Notes: generated from the letters alone by a model not told the origin. Counted from the stretch's first letter, positions 41,901 to 50,394 are shown. The stretch: DNA of 64,000 bases from Bicyclus anynana (GCF_947172395.1 NC_069099.1:15629740-15693739), one strand, 5' to 3'. Numbers and translations: made by a program.

Positions 41901-44557
41901 TAAAAATTCTAAATGATAATACCGTCAGGGGAATACTGAGATGATATCATCAGAGGAGAGATAAAAAGCAAGCCTAAATAAACCGCTGCACGCTAATTCC
42001 AGGCGATTTTCGGACAACATTGTGTAATGTGAAACCCTGCCCGTTTAGGAAACTACACGTATTTTGTTAAAAATTTTCTCTGATTTGTTTAAATAATTTG
42101 TATATCTAAATAAATAATTTGTATTTCTTTATTTTTATTAAAATCCTCTACTGGTTCCTAAAAATACAAAAAAAAAATCGAAATACCCGAAAAATCCTTG
42201 GTTCCCGAGGAATTTGTGTTAAAATAAATTTCACGCGGACGAAGTCGCGGGCGTCTGCTAGTTAATTTATATTTGTTATCATCATTAGATGTCAAAGTCC
42301 TACACATTTTTAGAGACTTTTTAGCACTGAAGTTATTTTGGGACACACTAAAAATAGCAAAGTAATCTTTTAACAAAAAAAAATAACCGACATCAAAGAT
42401 GCTTAGTGCTTCAAATCGATCAGTAGATAGGACATTTCCCGCCCATTGACGCTTCAGATTGGCTTTTAATATAGTGAAGTTCTGCGGATCTCCGCATATC
42501 TGATTTGATCACGCACAGATACTCTCTCTTTGCTGAGTGTCTCTGAGCATTCTTTTTTTTAAGAATATTCGCTTTTTTTTAATATGTATCATCAATATAT
42601 TGCCCTGCAATTAGTCGGAAAATACTGTGTTAAGAGTACGACATCAGTCGAGGCAGGGATCGAACCCATGACCTCAATGTAAATCCGTGCCCTTTACCGT
42701 TGAACTATTGATGTTATTCTTATGAGACCCTTCTCATTCTGAGAGGATACTCGTGCTCAATATTGAGGCGCATATGGGTTGTTAATGATTATGAGGAGCC
42801 GTGTTAGCCCAGTGGGTATGACCTCCGTCTCCGATTCCATAGGACGTAGGTTCGAATCCAGTCCGGGGCATGCACCTCCAACTTTTCAGTTGTGTGTGTC
42901 AAACGATGAAGGAAAACATCGTGAGGAAATCTGCACACCAGAGAATTGTCTTAGTTTTCTGCGTGTGTGAAGTCTGCCAATCCGCATTGGGCCAGCGTGG
43001 TGGACTATTGCCTATTGGCCTAAACCCTCTCATTCTGAGAGGAGACTCGAGCTCAGCAGTGAGCCGAATATGGGTTGATAATGATGATGTGTGTGGCAGT
43101 GGGCAGGCCACATAGTTCGAAGAGCCGATGGACTTTGGGGTCCCAAGGAGTTGGAATGGCGACCCGCTCCGGAAAGCGCAGTGTTGGTCGACCCCCCACT
43201 AGGTGGACAGAGGACATCAAGCGGATTGCGGGAAACCGCTGGATGCTGGCGGCTCGAGATCGTGATGCTTGGAGGTCCATGCAAGAGGCCTATGTCCAGC
43301 AGTGGACGTCCATCGGCTGAAAATGATGATGATGATGATGATGAATGATGATGAATGATTATGAGGCCCATTGTTAGTGCATTTATAACATTAGTTATTT
43401 AGCAACATAACTCAAGTAATCGGATCGGTGAAACTTGACGGAAGGTTAACCTTTGTCGTGTCAAGTTACTAGAAATCGTTACTTTTAACCGCGGTACAGA
43501 GGTACAGTCCTCTCTCAAGGAAAGTACCGCGTTCGACTCCCGGCGAGGCAATTATCATTATCAATGATGACAATAATAATAATTGCCTTGCAGCCTTATT
43601 AGCTTTTGTTTTGTTCTTTATAAGTTAGCCCTCGACTACTATCTCACGTGATGATGCAATCTAAGATAGCAGGATGAAAATCCACACCCCTTTCGGTCTA
43701 CACGACATCGTACCGGAACGCTAAACCGCTTGGCAGTACGTATTTACCGGTAGGGTAGTATCTAGCCACGGCTAGCTTAGCTTATTTTCAAATTAAGTTT
43801 ATTACGAAATTCTTAACTTTTATTAATATCGATATATTTCGGACCCTTAATGTCGATGAGTCAACTACCATATTTTGATTGTCAATTCCGATCTTTAATA
43901 TCAAAAAAATAGGGTAGAATTAAAATAATGTAACTGACAATATGTCTATATGCGCTTGATGTGTCATTTTTATTAAGTAGTGATTTTGTTTCTAATTATA
44001 AATATATTTATTTAATGCAAGCAATGAACCGGCTTATCTGTAAAATGTTTTTAATGATCTGTTTTAGGGTTTTCACGTACCAGACTTTTAATCCCCGGGT
44101 ATCGGGTATTGGTACCTGGTACCTGGAACCTGGTACCTGTTTTCGGTACCTGGTATCTAGTACCTGTTACCTTGTAATTCTGTGTACCAATTCTTTTATG
44201 CTACTTGTTTTCTAGTTAGTTTACCAGATTTGGTACACTGCTAGTTAATGTTGAACGTTGCTTACCAAAAAACCTTTTTTCCTTATAAGCATTATAAAGC
44301 CTTTGAAAACACACGCCTCCTTGCTCCTTCCCGGCGACCACGGGTCCAATGTGGCCGACTATCGGCAAGGCGGGGGGCGAATACACACCCCTATTCTCCC
44401 AATAGTCATAGTCATACATAAGCACTGACAACAAAACACTTGCACATAGCGTAAACACTAAAATATTGTACACAAAAACACTTCCAAATGTGTTATTATC
44501 CAAAATCCACGCAAGTATTACCACGGATTGAGCCAGAGAGTTTTTAAAACCAAACAT
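29753..44557 (-). CDS. Cytochrome P450, CYP3-clan (CYP6-like), nine exons
   Basis: A membrane-bound monooxygenase of the ER. Exons: 44266-44557, 41630-41828, 39596-40183, 38574-38692, 37774-37869, 35411-35626, 34051-34190, 32366-32468, 29753-29925. All junctions are GT-AG and phases agree, giving 641 codons plus stop; the usual length is about 500-530. Landmarks: N-terminal anchor about 24-47; PPALP hinge 61-65; helix C W152xxxR156; helix I LGGYETT 445-451; ExxR E504-R507; FVPTRW 558-563 in the PERF position; heme loop FGLGPRYCIG with Cys583. All catalytic landmarks are intact. The excess length is an Asn-rich insertion at about 191-308, inside exon 3. Introns hold SINEs, a LINE and two minisatellites built from exon-edge sequence. 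A role in detoxification or endogenous metabolism is a family-level inference; the subfamily is not assigned. Confidence 0.93.
29992..30078 (+). mobile_element. SINE-B head fragment (P450 intron 8)
   Basis: 'gtgctagcccaatgacatga', 'gtaggttcgaatacgg' and 'gcacctccaacta' match the SINE-B 5' part, with the 3' part missing. Confidence 0.6.
30101..30324 (+). mobile_element. SINE-A body (P450 intron 8)
   Basis: Body and A-rich tail without the tRNA-like head. It directly follows the SINE-B fragment. Confidence 0.75.
30370..30570 (-). repeat. Dispersed repeat family F copy (P450 intron 8)
   Basis: Inverted relative to 37913-38138: 'acttcgtccgcgtgaaattc', 'gagtaaaatctatttccatt' and 'cgcttcagtagtagcggcg' match the complement of that repeat. 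Confidence 0.65.
30571..30880. other. P450 intron 8 sequence, nothing recognised
   Basis: AT-rich intronic DNA with no repeat I can assign. Confidence 0.3.
30881..31056 (+). mobile_element. SINE-A body, 5'-truncated (P450 intron 8)
   Basis: Starts inside the body at 'taccggcaaagacgtaccg' and ends in an A-rich tail. Confidence 0.75.
31260..31457 (-). mobile_element. SINE-B with internal deletion (P450 intron 8)
   Basis: Both ends are recognisable ('cattatcaacccacattcgg', 'atatccactgggctatcac') but about 100 bp of the middle is missing. Confidence 0.75.
31527..32335. repeat. 25-bp minisatellite, about 32 units, in P450 intron 8
   Basis: The unit is gagagacgcg-ttctcgtaggg-ccta (25 bp), with common variants gagaCacgcg, ttAtcg, ggTcta and ggCTta. 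From about 31552 to 31860 three variants alternate in a fixed order, forming a 75-bp higher-order repeat present about four times; toward 32335 the order is mixed and catatgg-type variants appear. The 17-bp core agagagacgcgttctcg is identical to 32447-32463 inside P450 exon 8. The array ends about 30 bp from the exon 8 splice donor. Confidence 0.9.
32366..32468 (-). CDS. P450 exon 8 (heme-binding loop)
   Basis: Acceptor CCATTGCAG, donor G|GTAAGT. It encodes YFENASLFVPTRW and then FGLGPRYCIG with the axial Cys583. The spacing between the PERF-like motif and the heme loop is on the short side for the family. The ENASL codons contain the core of the adjacent minisatellite. Confidence 0.9.
32667..32992 (-). 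mobile_element. SINE-A, full length (P450 intron 7)
   Basis: Complete minus-strand copy: poly-T (tail) at the left, body, and tRNA-like head at the right with box B complement 'ggggatcgaacccagga' and 'ccactgcgctacggaggc'. It is the best copy for defining the consensus. Confidence 0.85.
32993..33600. other. P450 intron 7 sequence
   Basis: Around 33180-33240 a weak match to repeat family I is visible ('gttaactgtaaaagggcc'). No other feature. Confidence 0.35.
33601..33903 (+). repeat. Dispersed repeat family E, full copy (P450 intron 7)
   Basis: From 'actagcggacccagtcaag' to 'gcgagaccaacgaacagcaa' plus (AT)n, with a short unexpanded pyrimidine tract in the middle. Confidence 0.8.
34051..34190 (-). 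CDS. P450 exon 7 (helix K, ExxR)
   Basis: The acceptor TTTTTTCTAG precedes it; the donor ATG|GTGAGG is in phase 0. It encodes ETLRLYPP (E504-R507) and the CTRDYAVPGSDV to LGLHRDEM region. Confidence 0.9.
34191..35410. other. P450 intron 6
   Basis: Mostly AT-rich. A small hairpin sits at about 34552-34578 (gagtgccaa / ttggcactc around a 7-nt loop). 'gcaatatttaaattaag...atatcgatatatttcgga' near 35105-35170 is echoed near 43790-43840, so a dispersed repeat is present. No gene is seen on either strand. Confidence 0.45.
35411..35626 (-). CDS. P450 exon 6 (helix I)
   Basis: The acceptor CTTACAG is followed by the oxygen-activation motif LGGYETT, then ELAAHPEVQQKMREEI (helix J) and DLTYMDMVIQ. Donor G|GTAACT. 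High GC and strong resemblance to the CYP6 group. Confidence 0.92.
36000..36060. repeat. Microsatellite-containing repeat (tctg)n
   Basis: Short 'gtctgtctgtctgtctgtcc' tract in P450 intron 5, next to the LINE. A similar tract occurs near 45272-45292. Confidence 0.55.
36082..37140 (-). mobile_element. RTE-type LINE, 5'-truncated, 319-codon open RT frame (P450 intron 5)
   Basis: It shows the RT palm YADDTVLI (about residues 34-41), then NKTKLMIVDRAG, VYLGSQICSDG, RRIAMAKSAMTRLNKIW, FEMWCWRRMLRIPWTAKR and GRSPTRW, the conserved C-terminal order of RTE-clade LINEs of insects. The frame continues upstream of the first Met to about 37120 (GVRQGCILSPMLF), so truncation lies near 37140. The 3' end has a (CT)n tract (36129-36147 on plus). 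It lies in the same orientation as the host gene. The long undamaged frame means a fairly young insertion. The endonuclease domain is absent, so it is not autonomous. Confidence 0.88.
37374..37682 (-). mobile_element. SINE-B, full length (P450 intron 5)
   Basis: (CAT)n at the left, then 'tctcctctcagaatgaaagg', 'ccaccacgctgaaccaatgc', and a head remnant 'tatccactgggctatagctc'. Confidence 0.78.
37774..37869 (-). CDS. P450 exon 5
   Basis: Acceptor TTCCAG, donor A|GTAAGT. It encodes RGDFIDMMMALQSED and ends at DFVI, the usual lead-in to helix I. Confidence 0.9.
37913..38138 (+). repeat. Dispersed repeat family F, full copy (P450 intron 4)
   Basis: Begins 'cacactaatattataaaggc', contains 'gctgcggctactgaagcaat' and 'atagattttactctggatta', and ends 'gtcgcgggcgtccgctagt'. 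Shorter copies occur at 20526-20720, 30370-30570 and 42185-42262, and the end alone at 56283-56310. Non-coding, abundant and probably a transposon tail. Confidence 0.8.
38574..38692 (-). CDS. P450 exon 4
   Basis: Acceptor TATTTCAG, donor G|GTGAGT. It encodes TMRHLWPAFV and then FFYNIVSNVIKERQN (helix F-G region). Confidence 0.88.
38693..39595. other. P450 intron 3
   Basis: AT-rich. 38930-39000 ('acaaaattactgaaccgatt') is a phrase shared with 36070-36110, marking a dispersed repeat. No other feature. Confidence 0.35.
39596..40183 (-). CDS. P450 exon 3, enlarged by an Asn-rich insertion
   Basis: Acceptor CTTTTCAG, donor AA|GTAAGT, 588 bp. The ends are normal P450: PIKLKGMLPLIENTANDFV at the start (helix C-D), and DTLVGGYTADAIVPCAFGV to the end (helix E). 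Between them, about residues 191-308, lie some 118 codons rich in Asn, Glu, Lys, Ser and Tyr with no stop and no resemblance to P450. The insert is AT-rich, unlike the GC-rich exons 2 and 6-8. I see no internal repeat and no usable GT-AG pair that would remove it cleanly, but short cryptic sites cannot be excluded by eye. Confidence 0.85.
40377..40535 (-). mobile_element. SINE-B, truncated (P450 intron 2)
   Basis: Middle and head part: 'agaattaagaaaattctcag', 'gtatgcaggtttcctca', 'gattcgaacctacgccct'. The 3' tail part is missing. Confidence 0.65.
41078..41654. repeat. ~34-bp minisatellite, about 17 units, copying the P450 exon 2 splice donor
   Basis: The plus-strand unit is gcaacttacgagaatatcgg-cgatatcttcgcct. 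The unit touching the exon (41621-41654) is the real end of exon 2 plus the donor: on the minus strand it reads gcgaagatatcgccgatatt-ctc|GTAAGTtgc. Units decay with distance but many keep 'acttac', i.e. GTAAGT on the transcribed strand, for example near 41091, 41157, 41187 and 41567. The array lies in intron 2, downstream of exon 2. Confidence 0.88.
41630..41828 (-). CDS. P450 exon 2 (helices B-C)
   Basis: Acceptor ATATTCCAG, donor TC|GTAAGT. It encodes HQFYRRTLVVCEPELV, then FTDRGFFFDESLDPL and NEWKRLRAKISPIFS with the heme-propionate W152xxxR156. Very GC-rich. Its final 24 bp are the seed of the intron 2 minisatellite. Confidence 0.92.
42185..42265 (+). repeat. Dispersed repeat family F, 3' part (P450 intron 1)
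   Basis: 'ccttggttcccgaggaattt' and 'gacgaagtcgcgggcgtctg' match the end of 37913-38138. Confidence 0.6.
42650..42715 (-). repeat. tRNA-like SINE head fragment
   Basis: 'gcagggatcgaacccatgac' is the complement of a box B, with 'aaccgttgaactattgat'-like sequence to its right. Without a body attached it is a relic, not a tRNA gene. Confidence 0.4.
42793..43086 (+). mobile_element. SINE-B, nearly full length (P450 intron 1)
   Basis: Complete head to 'tgggttgataatgatgatg'. It is preceded at 42728-42792 by a duplicated 3' end of the same family, and its tail runs straight into an RTE LINE fragment. Confidence 0.8.
43087..43350 (+). mobile_element. RTE-type LINE 3' fragment with (ATG)n tail (P450 intron 1)
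   Basis: Open in one frame for about 80 codons: VGRPHSSKSRW, then KRSVGRPPTRWTEDIKRIAG, RWMLAARDRDAWRSMQEAYV and QQWTSIG, followed by 'aatgatgatgatgatgatg'. It is the cleanest RTE C-terminus in the window. Confidence 0.82.
43489..43552 (+). repeat. tRNA-like sequence with box B
   Basis: 'ggtacagaggtacagtcctc' and 'gcgttcgactcccggcgagg' look like a tRNA-derived head, but I cannot pair a full acceptor stem. More likely a SINE relic than a functional tRNA gene. Confidence 0.35.
43606..43775 (-). mobile_element. SINE-A body (P450 intron 1)
   Basis: Minus-strand body from the T-rich tail ('tttgttttgttctttataag') to 'agggtagtatctagccacgg'. The head is missing. Confidence 0.75.
44095..44185. repeat. 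ggtacctg-type short tandem repeat (P450 intron 1)
   Basis: Variants of 'tggtacctggtacctgg' (unit about 7 bp with the palindrome ggtacc) repeat roughly ten times close to the exon 1 donor. Confidence 0.65.
44266..44557 (-). CDS. P450 exon 1 (start, membrane anchor)
   Basis: The ATG at 44555-44557 has an A-rich upstream context (gaacgaaaATG). Residues 24-47 form the hydrophobic anchor, followed by YDYDYWENRGV and the PPALPIVG hinge. Donor G|GTAAGC. The N-terminus is about 25 residues longer than in typical CYP6 proteins. Confidence 0.88.
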
Positions 44558-45315
44558 TTTCGTTCACAATTTTTCGTTATTTTTTTAAATATATCGCCGC
44601 CATTGCACTTCTTTGTATTTCTTTTTTATTTGAATACGTGTTGCCACTTCCAGTTCCAAATTAGAAAATATTTTATTTGAATATAACCCTCACTATTTAT
44701 ATTCATTAACCTACATTAACTTTCGCTTATTTAAATAATTAATATAAAAAAATTACAATTCAGTTTGTCACGGTTATTATAATTTTTCATTAAAAAAAAA
44801 ATTTAAAACCACTCGATCACATCGGATTGGTCGAATAAAAAAAATATTGTTCGTTCTGAAAACATCAATCACGCATAAATCTTATTTAATTTTTTGGGTT
44901 AATTTTGTATCCTGTTATTAATTGAAATTGTTTAACAACTTTAATGCACGTGAACTTTGTTTAAATTATTTAATAACATCAAAATATGCCGGAAACATGC
45001 GTACTATTAAATGCAATTGAAATATTACGATAGCCAAGATGGCGTTTGTTTCTGAACGCCAGTTTGGATTCCCGCGTAAACCGGCGGGCAGGCGCGCGCG
45101 CACTGGCCGAATGCTAATGACGCGCGCAAGAAGACGTAACAGTGAAAGTTTCGGACCGCAATTGTCAGGCATGATGAGATTTTTGGTAAACACGTTTTAG
45201 GGTCTTGCCACATTGTACCCGAATGTCCTACAACATTAACATTAAATAATATAAATCAAAGTCCTTCGCCGCGTCTGTTTGTCTGTCTGTCCGCTATAAA
45301 CTCAAAGACTACTAA
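44558..45315. other. Upstream region of the P450 gene
   Basis: Presumed promoter and 5' UTR side of the P450 gene (transcribed leftwards). AT-rich near the ATG, with a GC-rich island at 45060-45130. I see no clear TATA box at a usual distance. 45272-45292 is a (tctg)n microsatellite belonging to the following repeat. Confidence 0.4.
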
Positions 45316-45636
45316 ATACAATGATAATTTTATACTATAGATCGGTTACGGCAATACAAAATCACCGCAAAAAGTGATCCGAATAATAGGCTACAAAACT
45401 GAGCGCACACATGCACAATTTTCTTTAATTCCATTATTTATTTATGTATAAATATAGTTTTACTCTTCCTGAACACACAACTCGACATTGTAGACAATAT
45501 TTAGATATTATTTGTTTAAAATTTGTTTATTCGTTGTTGACCACAACTAACATTAGAGATGTGGAAATTTCCTCTTTTGAGCGCCTCATTTTTCATGACC
45601 TAAGTAACACATCTAACAGTATTTAACATCATTGAA
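45316..45636 (+). repeat. Dispersed repeat family D, copy 1
   Basis: From 'caatgataattttatactat' through 'aaaagtgatccgaataatag', 'acaactcgacattgtaga' and 'gagcgcctcatttttcatga'. Copies occur at 51017-51508 and 62070-62345. No ORF; family unknown. Confidence 0.8.
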
Positions 45637-45974
45637 TAAACAAGATTACATAATAATTTCACCAATAGATAATATTGTGGTATATAATATGTCAAGATTT
45701 TGTATATTGACTGAAATTGGATGACAATTTGTTGGAAGTATCGACGAAAATAAAGCCAGCTGAAAGTTTTTATCGCAAATGCTGTCGAGATGTAATAGAA
45801 ATATGCATTATGGAAAATTCCTCTATCACAGATGTATGATGTCCGTGATGGTACATAAGTATCTGTTTTTAAAGATAACGTACAATAATAATAATTTGTG
45901 GTGATTTTCAGATTCAGTTCAGGCCACTGAACTCGATTGACATTCGCTAATTAATGGTTTTCCATAGAAGATAT
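45637..45974. other. Intergenic, nothing recognised
   Basis: AT-rich, no gene. Confidence 0.3.
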
Positions 45975-46350
45975 CATTAACATCATGATCGCCGATTGAC
46001 GTCCACTGCTGGACTTGGTCGCTAACTATGCGCCTTATTAGAAGGCTCAAAGTCACTCAGCGGGCGATGGAGCGAGCTATGCTTGGAGTTTCTCTGCGTG
46101 ATCGATTCAGAAATGAGGAGATCCGCAAACGAACCAGCGAGTCGCGAAGCTGAAGTGGCAATGGGCAGGCCGCATAGTTCGAAGTGCCGATGGACGTTAG
46201 GGTCCTAAGGTGCTCGAATGGCGACCCCACACCGGAAAGCGCAGTGTTGGTCGACCCCCCACTAGGTGGACCGAAGACATCAAGCGGGTTGCAGGGAGCC
46301 GCTGGATGCTGGCGGCTCGAGACCATGTTGTTTGGAAGTCCATGTAAGAG
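45975..46350 (+). mobile_element. RTE-type LINE 3' fragment
   Basis: Longer RTE C-terminal fragment: RRLKVTQRAMERAMLGVSL-type sequence around 46040-46090, then the WAGR and GRPPTRW segments. The reading frame has indels. The 3' tail is lost. Confidence 0.78.
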
Positions 46351-47224
46351 GCCTAGAAGATATACCTACTTGGAAATGTTTTTGGAGTTTACTTAATTTT
46401 TCTGAAACGATTTTGAGATTTTTTTGGGAAGTGAAATTCGTTCGTGTTTTTATAACGTTATGGAATAAGATTAGGTACTTATTATTCAAAATATATGAAC
46501 TAGCCCCACAGCACGGTTTTACCTTCGTAGTTTCTATTCTCGTTGAAATTCGGAATCAAATGTTATTCGTAAAACACGTGGCTTTCGATTATTAGAAGAA
46601 TTTTAATTTTAGATCCTTAGATTTCTCACTACAACTTCACAACCGCACAAACTTTACCTCTCTATAATATTAAGTAGGTATACCTATAGATGAACATTAG
46701 TGTGGTTATACCCTTAGTCTATATCGCTTTATCGGTCAAGAGTTATAAATTAATTACCAAATAATTACCCAAGTTACGGTAAAATAAACATTGCTAATTA
46801 ATTCAGATTTAATTCTTATAGATGAGCATTGTAAATAGTTAACCGTAAACGAACGTTTTTTACTATACCTACCTATGTATTCTGTGGCCAAGCCTTATTA
46901 CAAAAGCTGAGTGGTGGGTCGGTCGGTGGGTGGAACTCCAAATCCCCCATAAGAAAGAAGTCTGGTCCTGCCGGGCTAGCATGGGCAAGGGATAAAATTT
47001 TTATCCACCCATTATATCCACTGACTAAGGATATAAATCCACCCGTCATAGCATGACCACAAGGGAAAGACAAATTAATCCCCGATTGACATTACGCGTG
47101 GAGATCTTTTCCTCGACTATGGCATATGGAGTGGATATAATGATATACTTTGGGACTTTTGACATTTAAACGCGATAAATTTATCCCTGTGAAGTTGATG
47201 TGGGGATAAAACTTTACTTAAAAA
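46351..47224. other. Intergenic, no supportable gene
   Basis: An inverted similarity links 46970-47060 ('gggcaagggataaaattttt', 'ggatataaatccaccc') with 47925-48050 ('ttatccaccgggaatattat', 'tctcccttgcccgtgctagc'). The two places therefore look like terminal regions of one large repeat flanking the G-rich array. Confidence 0.4.
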
Positions 47225-47735
47225 AACAATTATGTCTCGCATGTTTTGGTCTTTAACAATTGCTTCGCAATATGGGGTAGGGTAGGGGTAGGGTAGCGGT
47301 AGGGTAGGGGTGGGGTAGGGGTGGGGGTGGTGTAGGGGTGGGGTAGGGGGGTGGGGGGGGTAGGGTTGGTGTAGAGGTGGGGTAGGGGGGGGGGGTAGGG
47401 TTGGTGTAGGGGCGGGGGCGGGGGGGGGGAGGGTTGGTGTAGGGGTGGGGGAGGGGGTAGGAGGGGTAAGGGGGGAGGGGGTGTTGGGGGAGGGGGAGGG
47501 GGGTTAGGGGCGGGGTAGGGGTGGGGTGGGGGTGGGGTGGGGGGGGTAGGGGGGGTAGGGTAGGGGTAGGGTAGGGCAGGGGTAGGGTAGGGTAGGGGTA
47601 GGGTAGGGGTAGGGCAGGGGTAGGGTAGGGGTAGGGTAGGGGTAGGGCAGGGTTAGAGGTAAAGAAGGGTAGAGTAGGGATAGAGAACAAGTGCACTTAT
47701 GTCAAAACGAAGCTTGACCGGGTCCGCTAGTATGA
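47225..47735 (-). repeat. Repeat family E copy with expanded GGGGTA/GGGTA array
   Basis: The right end (47680-47735) is the family E head ('gaccgggtccgctagt'), so the plus strand shows the G-rich complement. The internal tract, about 20-100 bp in other copies, is expanded here to roughly 410 bp (47271-47680) of (GGGGTAGGGTA)n with long G-runs. Many consecutive G3-5 runs could form G-quadruplexes. It is not the insect telomere repeat TTAGG. Confidence 0.85.
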
Positions 47736-48411
47736 TAGATACTATAGATACCTACTACAAACCACCGCAAAAAACAATCACCAAACAAAACAATGCCAAC
47801 AGAAAACAGATAAATAATATGCACAAAAAAACCAAATATCAAATTTACGTTTATTTCGGACTATTAATATACCTAATGCCAATTTATAAGATATATACAA
47901 ATGGGTTGACAAGTCTTTCCCTCCGTTTATCCACCGGGAATATTATATCCACCGACGTGCCCATGCGCGGTGAGTGGATAAAACGAGTGTGGGGGATAAA
48001 CGTTTTATCCTCTCCCCGTGGATAAATTTCTCCCTTGCCCGTGCTAGCCCTGCTGTAGTAGGTCTATCAAAACGTTAATTTACACCGCGAGGTTTATTTA
48101 TCAGCCGCGTAGTTCCAGTTCCCGTGAGAATACGCGAATAAAATATAGCCTATGACACTCACAAATAACGTGGCTTTTTATTGGGAAAAGAATTTTCAAA
48201 ACCGGTTTAGTAGATCCAGATATTACCCCCTACAATACAACTTTACCTTTTTTTATAATTAACATACATAAAACCCTATCACCACGTGGTGAGTTGAAGC
48301 TCTAAATCCTTTATAATTTAGAATAAGAGGTCCACCCGGCCATCAAAAAACTTTATCAAAAAGCTTGTAAAATAAGCATACATTGAAATACTTCAATATA
48401 TATTCTACTAG
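47736..48411. other. Intergenic, repeat-derived
   Basis: Contains the right partner of the inverted similarity noted at 46970-47060, and a scrap of repeat family G near 48105-48230 ('gttcccgtgagaatacgcga'). No gene is seen. Confidence 0.35.
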
Positions 48412-48572
48412 CTGACGCCATTTCAATACGGGGAGAATATATAACCTACAGCCTTCCTCGATAAATGGCCTATCTAACACTGAAAGAATTTTTCAAATCG
48501 CACCAGTAGTTCCAGAGGTTCAAGCAAACAAACAAACCAACTCTTCAGCTTTATAATATTAGTATAGATTCA
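48412..48572 (+). repeat. Dispersed repeat family G, copy 1
   Basis: 'ctagctgacgccatttcaat' to 'tttataatattagtatagat'. Copies at 50395-50575 and 51918-52128 share 'gcctatctaacactgaaag' and 'caaatcg-accagtagttcc'. Non-coding. Confidence 0.75.
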
Positions 48573-48817
48573 TAGACAATATTCTAGAATGTGTTGCAGA
48601 ATCGTTAACAGATGAACGTTAAATATTGACCGCTTGAGTCGACTTGCGTAAGTTGGTCGCACGCTATAGCTTCACAACTCCAACATTGACCTAGCTTTCA
48701 TCTTGCACACTAGACGATAAGTGTAATCACCTGTAGGTGCGTGTGGGTCATTTTGCGTGGAAAGTAGTGCTAGCTGGAACGAATTAGATTAAAATCTACT
48801 TTTATTGAGAAAGAATA

Positions 48818-48960
48818 CAATAAGGAACTTAAGCTAACTTATCCTAATAACTAACTATACAAATCATGCCCACGTGGAATGGTGGCAAGAATACTGGCTG
48901 CATTTCCGCGCTGGACAGCCAGGCTGATCCTTTGCGCAAAAAATGAGCCAGCCCTTCTGT
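48818..48960 (-). mobile_element. LINE ORF2 C-terminal relic, copy 2
   Basis: Nearly identical to 10024-10160. The minus strand again reads the FAQRISLAVQR-N-AASIL tail. A few bases (aact) are extra relative to copy 1. Confidence 0.6.
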
Positions 48961-49138
48961 CACCAGTTGACTACGAGTACAATCTCATCTGATGGTAAAT
49001 GATGATGCAATCTAAGATGGAAGCGGGCTAACTTGTTAGGAGTAGGATGAAAATCTACACGGCTTTCAGTATCTACACGACATCGTACCGGAACGCTAAA
49101 TCGCTGAATGGGTACGTCTTTACCGGTAGGGTGGTAAG
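48961..49138 (-). mobile_element. SINE-A body, truncated at both ends
   Basis: 'caatctcatctgatggtaaa' to 'taccggtagggtggtaag' on the minus strand. It is joined directly to the LINE relic. Confidence 0.7.
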
Positions 49139-49756
49139 CTTTCTATCAACCAAATTATATTTAAGACAAAAGTTTACACTTTTCGTATCATAATTGTCTG
49201 TGAAGTGAATTCATAGAATAAAATCAATCATTATTTGCTCGGCCCAGGACTGAAATTCAGGATCTAGGGAGAAAAAAAAACAATTCAGGATTCGAATTCA
49301 GGACCTTTTGTGCCATTTAGACTAACCAGTACTGTCCAGGTCCAGTGGAGCCAAGAGCGCACTTACTCGTTGGTTTATTAGATACACAATCTATATTTTT
49401 TTACTACTATATTTTTTTTAATAATATTATAAAGAAGTAAAGTTTATTGTGTCGTAAGGGTCATCTATGGATTTACTGAATCGATTTTAAATGTTTTTTT
49501 ATTACTATAAAGTCACGTTAATTTTGAGTGTCCTAAGTTATATTTCACCCCCGTATTCCCACGGTAATGGGAAATACGCGGGTAAACCGGCTTCAGGTAG
49601 GTGCATTGCATACATAATAATACCTTTATACTGGATTTCATTAATCACCAATATGAAAAAGAAATGACAATTTGTAAAAAAAAAAAATTGGCATGAAAAT
49701 TTGAAAAATTTGAAAAAGAATAACTTTTTTTCTGGGCAATAAGGCTAAGAATAATA
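49139..49756. other. Intergenic, no gene
   Basis: A tRNA-like relic occurs near 49235-49320 ('ggcccaggactgaaattcag'). The rest is AT-rich. Confidence 0.3.
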
Positions 49757-50031
49757 ACCGTGATAGCCCAGTGGATATGACCTCTGCCTCCGATTCTGGA
49801 GGGTGTGGGTTCGAATCCGGTCATGAGCATGCACCTCCAACTTTTCAGTTGTGTGCATTTTAAGAAATTAAATATCAAATGTCTCTAACGGTGAAGGAAA
49901 ACATCGTGAGGAAACCTGCATACCAGAGAATTTCTTAATTCTCTGCGTCTGTAAAGTCTGCCAATCCGCATTGGGCCAGCGTGGACTATTGGCCTAATCT
50001 CTCTCATTCTGAGAGGAGACTCGAGCTCAGC
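49757..50031 (+). mobile_element. SINE-B copy
   Basis: Head 'ccgtgatagcccagtggata' to 'gagactcgagctcagcaa'. It lacks the terminal GAT tail. Confidence 0.78.
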
Positions 50032-50394
50032 AACTGCAGCGTGAAAATCTAGAGGAAAATTGTCTTTGTTTACATCGAATCCAATGATAATAATAGTTAA
50101 AAGGTCGTTGATCGAATCTATCCCATATTACTGGTTGATTGGCATTGCAACTCACGCTGAGAGCTGTATATAATCATAAGGCACACGCGTCACTATCTGT
50201 CGTGCTCAATGAGGCGTGATGCTTACATAACACACGCGGCAACCGGCAGTGGGTCAAATACACTTTCAAGTTTACTCATTACTTTTAACGCCTACGCCCG
50301 ACGATATTGCCTACACCTATTTCACAATTTGATACAATATTACCTACATAATATCAAAATCAAAAATCAAAATTCATTTATTTCAAACTAGTTT

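Noticed and set aside
47271..47680. Possible telomeric repeat
   Set aside because: Lepidopteran telomeres use TTAGG; this GGGGTA tract is the expanded interior of a dispersed repeat.
47253..47696. 147-codon proline-rich ORF on the minus strand
   Set aside because: It is only the translation of the G-rich GGGGTA array; composition and repetition explain the open frame.
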